This document shows, one piece after another, positions 55,701 to 64,000 of a stretch of DNA of 64,000 bases (position 1 is the first letter of the stretch; each line of letters begins with the position of its first letter). The notes beneath the pieces were generated by a model, which worked only from the letters and a program-made list of their open reading frames with translations, was not told the origin of the DNA and did no database searches. The DNA is taken from contig NC_092576.1 of assembly GCF_037975245.1 (NCBI RefSeq), positions 31,784,611-31,848,610 of the forward strand. The letters are read 5' to 3'. The stretch is from Apostichopus japonicus (Eukaryota; Echinodermata; Holothuroidea; Aspidochirotida; Stichopodidae). Position numbers and translations under genes: made by a program.

Positions 55701-58376
55701 TGCACCACATTTGACTGTATGTATGTCCCGATTCTGACCAACAATTGAATGTACCATGCACTGAATCATGTGTGTGAAAATCATCATAGCTGACACAGCG
55801 TATAGATACTGCTTCAGACTATGCTATTTCTATATTTCTGGTCGATCCTTTGTTTCACAGCCTCAAAACTGCTTGGTATGGGACGGGTTCAGTAGAATAT
55901 TTTCACCTGTTATATGAGGGATTTATATTCTGTTATATTTTATATTCTTAGGGTATATAGATTACATCTATTGTGTATTCTAGCTTGTATAGTTTAATAC
56001 CCATACCTATAATTATTGTCTTAAATTAATTTACCAAAATATTATGGTACATACCATAGTATTCATTTCCTCCTGAGGTACTTCATCATGCTCTTCATTA
56101 GTTGTCTGCAAAAAGTACAATCAGTGAATTATTGATCTTGATTGAAATAAATATAATGCTTAGAGATTTAGGACCTGTCTATATTGGGGTGTGTTATTAA
56201 AATGATCAAGAATGTCCACACAATTGGCATCCATACAGGAGTGTATTATCAATATTATTACCACTCGGTTCCGGGGACCACCAATTGCCTTCCTTATCTG
56301 ATGGAACATTTCCCCCGTATTAGGCCATATATGCTCATCAATGGCTGAAGAGGATTAACCTACTGTATAGTCTGACAGTAGCTTGATCTAGGAACCTTGT
56401 GATGACAAAGTGGGATACACAGCTTCTGAATGGCACCTCTGCCCTAAATGTCTTGACTGACCAATACTGTCATAAAAGTGTAATAATGTTAACATACAGC
56501 TACCACGACTGAAGGTGTTTAGATATTATACAACACCTAATTATATTCCGGCCATTTGATTGGTCCATTGCTCGTCGATTGCATGCAAAATCCGCTCTAT
56601 TGCACTCTATGAAATAGAACCATGTGCTATACTTTTTTGATAGCACTTTTTTCAATGGTAAGAGAGCATAGAAACCTGTCTGTTCAAAAAAATCTGTTGC
56701 ATGAGTGCATTTTACATCCAATTATATCCAAATTTGAAGGTGTTGTATGAAACAAATAATGAATGGTTTCCATTTGTGCAATAGTACAAATATTACATTC
56801 GTTGAAAAATGTAATTTGTTCCATTCAACTCAGCTGCGCCTCGTTGAATGGAACTTTCCATCTTTTAACTCATGAAATATTTGCACTATTGCACTCATAA
56901 CCATCTATAATTTGTATACTATCTTAAAGAAAGGTGTACTATTGAATTGTGTTTGTGATATTTATCATAGCCCCACAAAAGTATCCATCCTCAAATCATC
57001 TGTGTGAAACAATGCAGATCTACAGTTTGCACCACATTTGACTGTATGTATGTCCCGATTCTGACCAACAATTGAATGTACCATGCACTGAATCATGTGT
57101 GTGAAAATCATCATAGCTGACACAGCATATAGATACTGCTTCAGACTATGCTATTTCTATATTTCTGGTCGATCCTTTGTTTCGCAGCCTCAAAACTGCT
57201 TGGTATGGGACGGGTTCAGTAGAATATTTTCACCTGTTATATGAGGGATTCAATATGCATATTCTGTTATATTTTATATTCTTAGGGTATATAGATTACA
57301 TCTATTGTGTATTCTAGCTTGTATAGTTTAATACCCATACCTATAATTATTGTCTTAAATTAATTTACCAAAATATTATGGTACATACCATAGTATTCAT
57401 TTCCTCCTGAGGTACTTCATCATGCTCTTCATTAGTTGTCTGCAAAAAGTACAATCAGTAAATTATTGATCTTGATTGAAATAAATATAATGCTTAGAGA
57501 TTTAGGACCTGTCTATATTGGGGTGTGTTATTAAAATGATCAAGAATGTCCACACAAATGGCATCCATACAGGAGTGTATTATCAATATTATTACCACTC
57601 GGTTCCGGGGACCACCAATTGCCTTCCTTATCTGATGGAACATTTCCCCCGTATTAGGCCATATATGCTCATCAATGGCTGAAGAGGATTAACCTACTGT
57701 ATAGTCTGACAGTAGCTTGATCTAGGAACCTTGTATTGACAAAGTGGGATACACAGCTTCTGAATGGCACCTCTGCCCTAAATGTCTTGACTGACCAATA
57801 CACGATAGCGTAATATAGTTAACATGCAGCTACCACAACTGACGTTGTTTAGATACAATTTAATTAAAAGATGTACTAGGGCTTATTGAATCATGTTTGT
57901 GAAATTTATCATAGCCCCACAAAAGTATCCATCCTCAAATCATCTGTGTGAAACAATGCAAATCTACAGTTTGCACCACATTTGACTGTATGTATGTCCC
58001 GATTCTGACCAACAATTGAATGCACCATGCACTGAATCATGTGTGTGAAAATCATCATAGCTGACACAGCGTATAGATACTGCTTCAGACTATGCTATTT
58101 CTATATTTCTGGTCGATCCTTTGTTTCGCAGCCTCAAAACTGCTTGGTATGGGACGGGTTCAGTAGAATATTTTCACCTGTTATATGAGGGATTTATATT
58201 CTGTTATATTTTATATTCTTAGGGTATATAGATTACATCTATTGTGTATTCTAGCTTGTATAGTTTAATACCCATACCTATAATTATTGTCTTAAATTAA
58301 TTTACCAAAATATTATGGTACATACCATAGTATTCATTTCCTCCTGAGGTACTTCATCATGCTCTTCATTAGTTGT
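49739..58376 (-). CDS. Recombinase-like gene: nine tandem copies of a 17-codon exon
   Basis: Exons at 58326-58376, 57389-57439, 56055-56105, 54728-54778, 53401-53451, 52464-52514, 51537-51587, 50672-50722 and 49739-49789. Every copy is 51 bp, phase 0-0, with a TTTTTGCAG-type acceptor and GTATGTAC donor. The peptide is TTNEEHDEVPQEEMNTM; the 50672 copy has Q for H and the 51537 copy has V for D, and other changes are silent (GTA/GTG). The last copy joins in phase to the 48407 exon. Any number of copies can be included or skipped without breaking the frame, adding 17 acidic residues each. Whether all are spliced is unknown. The upstream (5') part of the gene is not seen. Confidence 0.75.
53874..54262. 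mobile_element. MITE carried inside the long array units
   Basis: ATACAACACC at 53874 is mirrored by GGTGTTGTAT at 54085-54094, bounding a 221-bp inverted-repeat element. It is followed by a second self-complementary segment (GTTCCATTCAAC ... GTTGAATGGAAC around 54162-54200; GCAATAGT ... ACTATTGC outside it). Identical insertions lie 1327 and 2654 bp further on (55201, 56528), and a copy at 58799 is cut by DIRS-B. The short units lack it, so its insertion predates only part of the amplification. Confidence 0.75.
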
Positions 58377-58989
58377 CTGCAAAAAGTACAATCAGTAAAT
58401 TATTGATCTTGATTGAAATAAATATAATGCTTAGAGATTTAGGACCTGTCTATATTGGGGTGTGTTATTAAAATGATCAAGAATTTTCACACAATTGGCA
58501 TCCATACAGGAGTGTATTATCAATATAATCACCACTCGGTTCAGGGGACCACCAATTGCCTTCCTTATCTAATGGAACATTTCCCCCGTATTAGGCCATA
58601 TATGCTCATCAATGGCTGAAGAGGATTAACCTACTGTATAGTCTGACAGTAGCTTGATCTAGGAACCTTGTGATGACAAAGTGGGATACACAGCTTCTGA
58701 ATGGCACCTCTGCCCTAAATGTCTTGACTGACCAATACTGTCATAAAAGTGTAATAATTTTAACATGCAGCTACCACGACTGAAGGTGTTTAGATATTAT
58801 ACAACACCTAATTATATTCCGGCCATTTGATTGGTCAATTGCTCATCGATTGCATGCAAAATCCGCTCTATTGCACTCTATGAAATAGAACCTTGTGCTA
58901 TACTTTTTTGATAGCACTTTTTTTCAATGGTAAGAGAGCATAGAAACCTGTCTGTTCAAAAAAATCTGTTGCATGAGTGCATTTTACAA

Positions 58990-59738
58990 TTTACTTCGCT
59001 CCTCTCTTACCTGTCTCCCACTCCACTATTGCACTTTCCTATCTACCTAACTACACATTTGGAATATTTTAGCACTGCGCCCTCGCTCCCTAGGCACCGC
59101 CCACTAACTCCTCCTTCCGAATCTACCAGCCAGGAAGAAACACTACATTTTTGTGAACGAAATCTTTTCAATTTTTCGAACGCTTTTTGGACAAGTTTTG
59201 GGACTTTTTCACAGATCTGCAGATCCTAGAAGACATTTCCAACACTTCCTTAGAAGCACTGCTTAAGTATCCTTTTAAATTCGATCTTTTCACCATTTTC
59301 TCATGCCCATTCTGTACACGTTTTTAGACCATATACATGTTACTGTGGGTACCAGATGCGCGATTTTCATAGTCACGCGAATCTCGTCCAGTGGCCGTTT
59401 TGGCTCAGCTGTTTTCTCCCCTTGCACCCTTCGGTGCTGCTGTTTAGCCTAGACAGGGCTTAGGCCCTCCTGAGCCGTTTTTTGCGACCACCTAGGCTGT
59501 GGGGAAACTTGTACCCGTTTTTCTAGACGTGTTTGTCTTTTTGCCTTAACACTAGGCTCGGTTTTTGTACGATAGGATACGACTTTTGTACGTTAGGCTA
59601 GAGGCTAGGCCTCAAAAAAAAAAAAAAAAAAAGTTGCGACCTTTACGGTCTGAATCATTGTTCCCTTGCCCCAAGTGGTTCTTCCATGAGGGGAAGGCAT
59701 TTTGTATGTTTTTGTGTGTTCCTTAACGATCTTTTCAG
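58990..59738 (+). promoter_or_regulatory. DIRS-B left terminal repeat and leader
   Basis: Non-coding until the gag ATG. DIRS elements are transcribed from within or near the left terminus, so the promoter is expected here, but no TATA-like element stands out. An 18-A run lies near 59615. Confidence 0.5.
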
Positions 59739-61829
59739 ATGGCATCAAAGGAAGGCAGAACATCGATCAAGTGCGCAACTTGCTCGCTCTTTCGTCCAGG
59801 AAGGACCTGGGACGACCATGAGCTATGCCCGATGTGCAGGTCTTGCTCACGACGGGACCCATGCTCGATATGCGTCACGCTGACTCCAGCAAATTGGCAG
59901 GAGATTGAGGCCTGGATGGCAACTCGCAGGGAGAAATTGCAATCTAAGCTCACAAGACTCTCACCACCTCCCGCCCCGGCTTCTGAACCGGAGGCACCTG
60001 AAGGGAGTGTTTTGGAGCCAGTCGCCTCTGGCGATGGTTCCCCACTCGTTGCAGTACCGGTTGGGTCCGGGAATAGCACGAGTTCTAATGCCAAATCAAA
60101 AGGCAAGAGAAGCAACAAGGGCAAGGGCAAAGCCCCCAGACCCAAACGGACCACACGTCCGGAAGAAGGGTCGACGCAACTGCAGTCCACTGGTCCACAG
60201 ACCACCGAACCTCCAGACCTCTGGTCCACTGGACCACCAGAATTGCCAGTCCCTGCAGACCTGAGCTCTGAGATACAACTCACCAGGGACAGAGGAAAAC
60301 GGCCGGCACCACAGCCGACCAGACCTCGCTCCAGGAGCAGATCCCCACATCCAAGGGACCCATCTCCAGTCCAGGACGAATCCTCCCAGGACTCAGACAG
60401 CGGCTATAGACGCAGAGGCAGCGATAGACCGACAGGAGCCAGGGACCCTCCCCGAGGGGAGCGACCACAAGCGGATGGGAATTGGCTTCTCTCCCAACTG
60501 TCCGCTATATTACAACCACTCGTCGCACAAATGACGCCCGCACAGAATGCGGCCACAACCGACGCATCCACCGCTCCACAGCTGCCAGTCAGGCCGCTAA
60601 CCCTGGACCAGGGAAGACCTCCACTGACACCCATGGACCACGATCTGGACGCACTGGAGCTAGTAGCGTCAGAAACATGGTCTGAACGTGGGGATGAAGC
60701 CTCAGTCCTGGACGAGTACGAGTCACAGGTTGACGAGGCGGAAGATGAGGAGGACGAAGAGCAAAGCGTCAAAGGCATTGACCTGCCCCCAGACCTCATC
60801 GCGAAGGCCATCCACATCTTCACAACAAGACTCGGCTTTGAGCTGCCTCCCAACCCCAAGCCAACAGAGCGGACTTCGAAACTGCGGACCACGAATGAGC
60901 CGTCGCAGTCCACGACACCTTGTGTCCCGGTGGACGCTGTCTGCTTCGACAGGATCGAAGGGCTTCAGGCCAAAAAGAGATGGACTGCTTTTCCAGCAAA
61001 GCAGGATAGAGCCCTAAAGATCCATGACGATACTTGGAAACGAATCTTCAAGGTTCCGTCCATTACAGGGGAGGTCAGGGACCGACTCAGAGCGGAACAA
61101 GCTCTGAGCTCGGGTTACTTCAGAGAGCCACTGCGCAAGAAAGCGGAACAATCGGCCTATGACCTCGACCAGGCCTCCAGAGTCGGGATGAAGTTTGCCT
61201 CTACTTTTATGCTCGCAGCAGAACTGCTGATGAGGCACCACCAGCAGCTGCCAGAGGACAAAGACCAGATCCCAGACCGGGAGGCATCACAAATCCTGTG
61301 GCTGTTGGGACCACTGGCGAGACTCATCTATGATCAGTTCGCCAGGATGTCTGTAAAGCTGGTGGAATCAAGACGAGACAACGTTCTTGCAGCAATGCGG
61401 TGGCCAGACGGGGAGACTCGCGAGAGATTAACACACCTCCCAATAGCAAACGAAGACCTGTTCGCGGGCCAGTTTGCGGACGCTGTGCAGTCGGAGTTCA
61501 CAAAACGAGACTCCCTCGCCAAGACGTCGTTCTCGAGGCTGAACACCCGGAGACCCCAGGGACAGAACGCTCCCACGAGATCGTTCTCTGGCCCCAGACC
61601 TGTCAGGAGCCGCGGTCGGAGCAACGCCCCGTCCTCAGGCGACAGACGTGGCAGGTCTCGTAGACCATCCCCACCGAGAAACAGACAATACCGGGGAGCG
61701 GGATGGAGACCGCAAGGAACGGTTCGGTCATGGAACGCACCCAGACAGCCAGCAGCACGACGAGGTAGGACCGGACCTGACCCACGTGGTGCTCAGCCAC
61801 CCAGATCCACCTTCGGTGCCCGGCCCTAG
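59739..61829 (+). CDS. DIRS-B gag-like ORF1 (696 codons)
   Basis: The N-terminus is Cys-rich: Cys at residues 12, 15, 30, 33, 36, 42 and 45 (CATC, CPMC, CSIC), likely zinc-binding and conserved in DIRS-A. A long Pro/Ser/Arg-rich middle follows, then an acidic run near 330-345 (DEAEDEEDEEQS), a more conserved globular part around 400-600, and a basic Arg/Gly/Ser/Pro-rich tail fit for RNA binding. The ATG at 59739 is the first in frame with the Cys region. Its end overlaps the next ORF by about 180 bases in a different frame. Presumed role: nucleic-acid packaging. The frame is fully open. Confidence 0.85.
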   Translation: MASKEGRTSIKCATCSLFRPGRTWDDHELCPMCRSCSRRDPCSICVTLTPANWQEIEAWMATRREKLQSKLTRLSPPPAPASEPEAPEGSVLEPVASGDGSPLVAVPVGSGNSTSSNAKSKGKRSNKGKGKAPRPKRTTRPEEGSTQLQSTGPQTTEPPDLWSTGPPELPVPADLSSEIQLTRDRGKRPAPQPTRPRSRSRSPHPRDPSPVQDESSQDSDSGYRRRGSDRPTGARDPPRGERPQADGNWLLSQLSAILQPLVAQMTPAQNAATTDASTAPQLPVRPLTLDQGRPPLTPMDHDLDALELVASETWSERGDEASVLDEYESQVDEAEDEEDEEQSVKGIDLPPDLIAKAIHIFTTRLGFELPPNPKPTERTSKLRTTNEPSQSTTPCVPVDAVCFDRIEGLQAKKRWTAFPAKQDRALKIHDDTWKRIFKVPSITGEVRDRLRAEQALSSGYFREPLRKKAEQSAYDLDQASRVGMKFASTFMLAAELLMRHHQQLPEDKDQIPDREASQILWLLGPLARLIYDQFARMSVKLVESRRDNVLAAMRWPDGETRERLTHLPIANEDLFAGQFADAVQSEFTKRDSLAKTSFSRLNTRRPQGQNAPTRSFSGPRPVRSRGRSNAPSSGDRRGRSRRPSPPRNRQYRGAGWRPQGTVRSWNAPRQPAARRGRTGPDPRGAQPPRSTFGARP

Positions 61830-62739
61830 GGATGCCCACCCTACCACGGTCTACCCGATGGTAGGGGGGAGACTTCGACTATTCACCCAGCAATGGGAAC
61901 TTCTGGGTCCGGACTCTTGGGTATTGGAGGTGATCTCAGCGGGGTACCGCATAGAATTCGTCGATATACCCCACTTACCTCCGGAAGGCGGAGGGAGGAG
62001 AATCACCCCAATCCCCGAGGATCCAGACCAACGCCGCGCTCTGGAGACAGAAATCCAGGCATTGTTGGACAAGGGCGCGGTAGTGAGGACGACAGGAAGG
62101 GAGGGACCCCTTTTCCGTTCGTCATTCTTCCTCACTCCAAAAAAAGACAAGTCCTGGAGGCCGATTCTGAACCTGCGGCCATTAAACAAAGCGTTTATAA
62201 AACCAAAACGCTTCAGGATGGAAACACTATCCATCATCCTACCATCCCTCAACAAAGGGATGTGGGCATCAACGGTGGATCTGAAAGACGCCTACTTACA
62301 CATACCGATCCACCCGAAACACCAGCGATTCCTCGCATTCAGCTATGGGGGAACAGACTTCAAGTTCACAGCACTCCCGTTCGGACTATCCACCGCCCCA
62401 AGGGTGTTTACCCGAGTAGCGGGAGCAGCAGTCAAGGAACTCCGTCGCAGAGGAATTCCTCTGTTCGTCTACCTAGACGACTGGCTCATACTAGGCGACT
62501 CGTATCAGGAGGCACGACGCAACGTCACCCTTACGACAGACCTCCTTTTTCGTCTCGGCTGGCTGGTCAACGATGGCAAATCCAACCTCACCCCAAGCCA
62601 GCAAGTCAAATACCTCGGAGCCGACCTCGACTTCGCCGAGGGGTCAGTCCGACCATCCCAAGAGAGGATATTACAACTGGCGCAGCTAGCCCAGCGCATG
62701 CTCAACAGGCAATTCTCGACGGCGAGAACCTGGCTGTAG
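61648..62739 (+). CDS. DIRS-B reverse transcriptase
   Basis: Polymerase motifs in order: WRPILNLRPLN near 170-180, VDLKDAY near 210-216 (motif A, two Asp), LPFGLSTAP at 243-251 (motif B) and YLDD at 275-278 (motif C). Then LGW and KYLGADLD. The frame ends at TAG 62737-62739 after ARTWL, but the same frame continues directly with LLGLIASLVGI. The TAG is therefore a single nonsense change inside one long RT/RNase H ORF, most simply CAG to TAG. The true translation start is uncertain because the first 60 or so codons overlap the gag-like ORF. Confidence 0.92.
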   Translation: MAGLVDHPHRETDNTGERDGDRKERFGHGTHPDSQQHDEVGPDLTHVVLSHPDPPSVPGPRDAHPTTVYPMVGGRLRLFTQQWELLGPDSWVLEVISAGYRIEFVDIPHLPPEGGGRRITPIPEDPDQRRALETEIQALLDKGAVVRTTGREGPLFRSSFFLTPKKDKSWRPILNLRPLNKAFIKPKRFRMETLSIILPSLNKGMWASTVDLKDAYLHIPIHPKHQRFLAFSYGGTDFKFTALPFGLSTAPRVFTRVAGAAVKELRRRGIPLFVYLDDWLILGDSYQEARRNVTLTTDLLFRLGWLVNDGKSNLTPSQQVKYLGADLDFAEGSVRPSQERILQLAQLAQRMLNRQFSTARTWL

Positions 62740-63900
62740 CTCCTCGGACTCATAGCCAGCCTCGTGGGCATCACCCCCTTTTGCAAGCTTCGGATGAGGC
62801 CTCTCCAATTCCACTTACTGAGCCTCTACAAACCGGAGGTCTCCGACATACAAATGCGAGTACCTCTAGCCCCCCTAGACACACAACACCTCGCTTGGTG
62901 GGCGAATCCGGAGAACTGGGCCAACGGGAGACCCTTCCACCAGGAGAGGCCCCTTACGTCAATTACCTCCGACGCCTCATTAGTCGGCTGGGGAGCATTC
63001 TGGCAGACCCTCACAGTCGCAGGGACTTGGTCAGACCATTACAAACGCCTCCACATCAACGAGCTCGAACTCGAGGCGATAGCAAGAGGACTCCGCCATT
63101 TTCAGGAGCAATTGCGAGGCCACACAGTGACGGCATTCGCGGACAATACCACCGCAGTCTCCTACATCAACAGACAGGGGGGCACCAGATCGACCCGACT
63201 TTGTCAAGCGACTTGGGACCTCCTACACTGGTGCCGGCAAAACGACATACAACTGAGAGCCTCACACCTGGCTGGGGAGGACAATCAGGTGGCAGACGCC
63301 CTCTCCAGGGGCACATTAAGCCCCACAGAATGGTCACTACAACGCCAGACTTGCGCACAGCTCTTCAATGTCCTTGGTCGTCCGAACATCGACCTCTTTG
63401 CCTCAGCCGAGAATGCCAAACTCCCGACTTTCTGCTCCAGGAGATGGCACCCACAGGCCTGGGCAGCAGACGCGATGTCCATCTCATGGGACGGGATGCA
63501 GGCATACGCCTTCCCACCCCTGTGCCTCATCCACAAGGTCCTTCTGAAGCTTCGGAGATCCAGGACGAGACTGCTTCTCATAGCCCCCAGATGGCCCAGG
63601 AGGCCGTGGTTCCCCCTTCTGCTCGACCTCCTCTGCGGAGTACCTCGCGCATTACCAGACTCCCCTCACCTACTCACCCAAGCCAAGGGGAAGATCTTCC
63701 ACCCGAACATCAGGTCTCTGGACCTGACTGCCTGGCCATTATCAAGTCTGACCTCAGAACGCGAGGATTTTCAGAAGACGTTGCCGATATGGCAGCAGCG
63801 GCAAGGAGACCTAGCACCATCAGAACTTATACTACAAGGCTCGACTGCTTCTACCGATGGTGCACGAACGCCCAGATTGATCCGCGTTCAGCCTCTGTAA
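62740..63900 (+). CDS. DIRS-B RNase H and methyltransferase-like domain
   Basis: Same frame as the reverse transcriptase, after the TAG; the first ATG is 62764. RNase H residues: Asp in TSDAS (about 70), Glu in INELELEA (about 100-104), Asp in FADNTT (about 127) and Asp in VADALSRG (about 178). The following part (PNIDLFAS, FCSRRW, AYAFPPLCLIHKVL) is the DAM-like methyltransferase region typical of DIRS elements. It overlaps the recombinase ORF by about 310 bases. No further lesion seen. Confidence 0.9.
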   Translation, partial: LLGLIASLVGITPFCKLRMRPLQFHLLSLYKPEVSDIQMRVPLAPLDTQHLAWWANPENWANGRPFHQERPLTSITSDASLVGWGAFWQTLTVAGTWSDHYKRLHINELELEAIARGLRHFQEQLRGHTVTAFADNTTAVSYINRQGGTRSTRLCQATWDLLHWCRQNDIQLRASHLAGEDNQVADALSRGTLSPTEWSLQRQTCAQLFNVLGRPNIDLFASAENAKLPTFCSRRWHPQAWAADAMSISWDGMQAYAFPPLCLIHKVLLKLRRSRTRLLLIAPRWPRRPWFPLLLDLLCGVPRALPDSPHLLTQAKGKIFHPNIRSLDLTAWPLSSLTSEREDFQKTLPIWQQRQGDLAPSELILQGSTASTDGARTPRLIRVQPL

Positions 63901-64000
63901 AACACGTAACAGACTTCATGATGTCCCTGTTCCATCAAGGCAGACAGGTCTCCACCATCAAAAACTACCGCTCAGCTATAGCGGCGGTCCACACAGGCTT
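63591..64000 (+). CDS. DIRS-B tyrosine recombinase, N-terminal part (cut by window end)
   Basis: From ATG 63591 (MAQEAVVPPSARPPL) the frame is open to the window end. After a Pro/Ser-rich lead it shows SDLRTRGFSEDVADMAAAAR, then TIRTYTTRLDCFYRWC and STIKNYRSAIAAVH, the helical core-binding domain that precedes the catalytic domain in tyrosine recombinases. It lies in a different frame from the RNase H ORF. The start could be further upstream, as the frame is open there too. It should catalyse insertion of the circular intermediate, explaining the lack of target duplication. Confidence 0.85.
   Translation, partial: MAQEAVVPPSARPPLRSTSRITRLPSPTHPSQGEDLPPEHQVSGPDCLAIIKSDLRTRGFSEDVADMAAAARRPSTIRTYTTRLDCFYRWCTNAQIDPRSASVKHVTDFMMSLFHQGRQVSTIKNYRSAIAAVHTG

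Larger units (their letters stand above)
48880..58988 (-). repeat. Tandem array of exon-intron units, 0.87-1.33 kb
   Basis: Spacing between successive exons is 933, 865, 927, 937, 1327, 1327, 1334 and 937 bp. Every unit repeats intron landmarks such as GCCCCACAAAAGTATCCAT, TTGACTGTATGTATGTCCCG and GACAAAGTGGGATACACAGC. The 1327-bp units around 53.4-56.9 kb are almost identical to one another, which marks recent amplification. The longer units contain an extra MITE. The last unit is cut at 58988 by DIRS-B. Confidence 0.93.
58990..64000 (+). mobile_element. DIRS-B: DIRS1-like retrotransposon, nearly intact, runs off the window
   Basis: The left tip TTTACTTCGCTCCT and CTTACCTGTCTCC match DIRS-A; the rest of the terminal repeat is diverged, so it is a related but separate family. 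The order is gag-like ORF, RT/RNase H/methyltransferase-like ORF, then a recombinase ORF overlapping in another frame. It is inserted in a MITE copy inside the exon array: host GCATTTTACATCCAATT is cut after ACA. Coding strand is opposite to the host gene. GC content is clearly higher than the flanks. The right end and internal complementary region are outside the window. Confidence 0.92.

Noticed and set aside
59735-60283. 182-codon minus-strand frame and similar antisense frames through 63.6 kb
   Set aside because: Shadows of the GC-rich DIRS-B coding strand. The plus-strand frames carry the recognisable domains.
61648-62739. Retrovirus- or pararetrovirus-derived polymerase (YLDD motif)
   Set aside because: No protease or DDE integrase, while the DAM-like region, tyrosine recombinase and inverted termini indicate a DIRS element.

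Overview
This is a eukaryotic nuclear window: AT-rich, intron-bearing and crowded with transposons and satellites. It has no operons, no bacterial-type gene packing and no CRISPR. The mix of families (a CR1/L2 LINE with an esterase ORF, DIRS tyrosine-recombinase retrotransposons, a Penelope-like fragment, hAT-type MITEs, tRNA-derived SINEs and a secreted Ig-like gene start) suggests a marine invertebrate, plausibly a deuterostome such as an echinoderm. That assignment is an inference.

Region by region. 1-8.5 kb is mostly gene-free. It holds two clusters of short exact motifs (a 15-mer four times near 1.7-2.1 kb; the 14-mer GTCACGCGAGTCAC ten times in 6.7-8.4 kb), a 166-bp palindrome at 2.7 kb and one copy of a dispersed repeat near 5 kb. 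8.5-16.8 kb is a 124-bp satellite array split by a 5'-truncated CR1/L2 LINE (8.66-12.28 kb, minus strand) and by an 880-bp hAT-type MITE with a perfect 8-bp target duplication. 18.1-18.6 kb carries a minus-strand Penelope-like fragment, followed downstream on the same strand by a candidate hammerhead ribozyme. 20.4-21.4 kb holds short tandem repeats and the first two coding exons of a secreted Ig-like protein. 24.3-28.9 kb is a 206-bp satellite with a five-monomer higher-order period. 29.2-30.6 kb duplicates part of the element found at 40-42 kb.

The main host locus lies on the minus strand between 34.7 and 58.4 kb. I reconstructed 18 exons whose splice sites and phases all agree, giving about 1,029 codons with no stop before the terminator. 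The last exon (745 codons) encodes two zinc-finger-like motifs, a Crypton-like tyrosine recombinase core and a C-terminal SANT/Myb-like segment. Upstream exons are small and acidic. One 17-residue exon is present nine times in tandem genomic units of 0.93-1.33 kb, and a related 17-residue exon is present three times. The 5' end lies beyond the window or was not recognised.

Two DIRS1-like retrotransposons have inserted into this locus in the opposite orientation. DIRS-A (39.31-45.56 kb) has near-perfect inverted terminal repeats and internal complementary region but gutted coding sequence, with SINEs nested inside; it splits the three-copy exon array. DIRS-B (58.99 kb to beyond the end) has a long gag-like ORF, an RT/RNase H/methyltransferase-like ORF broken by one TAG, and the start of a tyrosine recombinase ORF. 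Because both landed in tandemly repeated host units, the empty sites can be read from neighbouring units.
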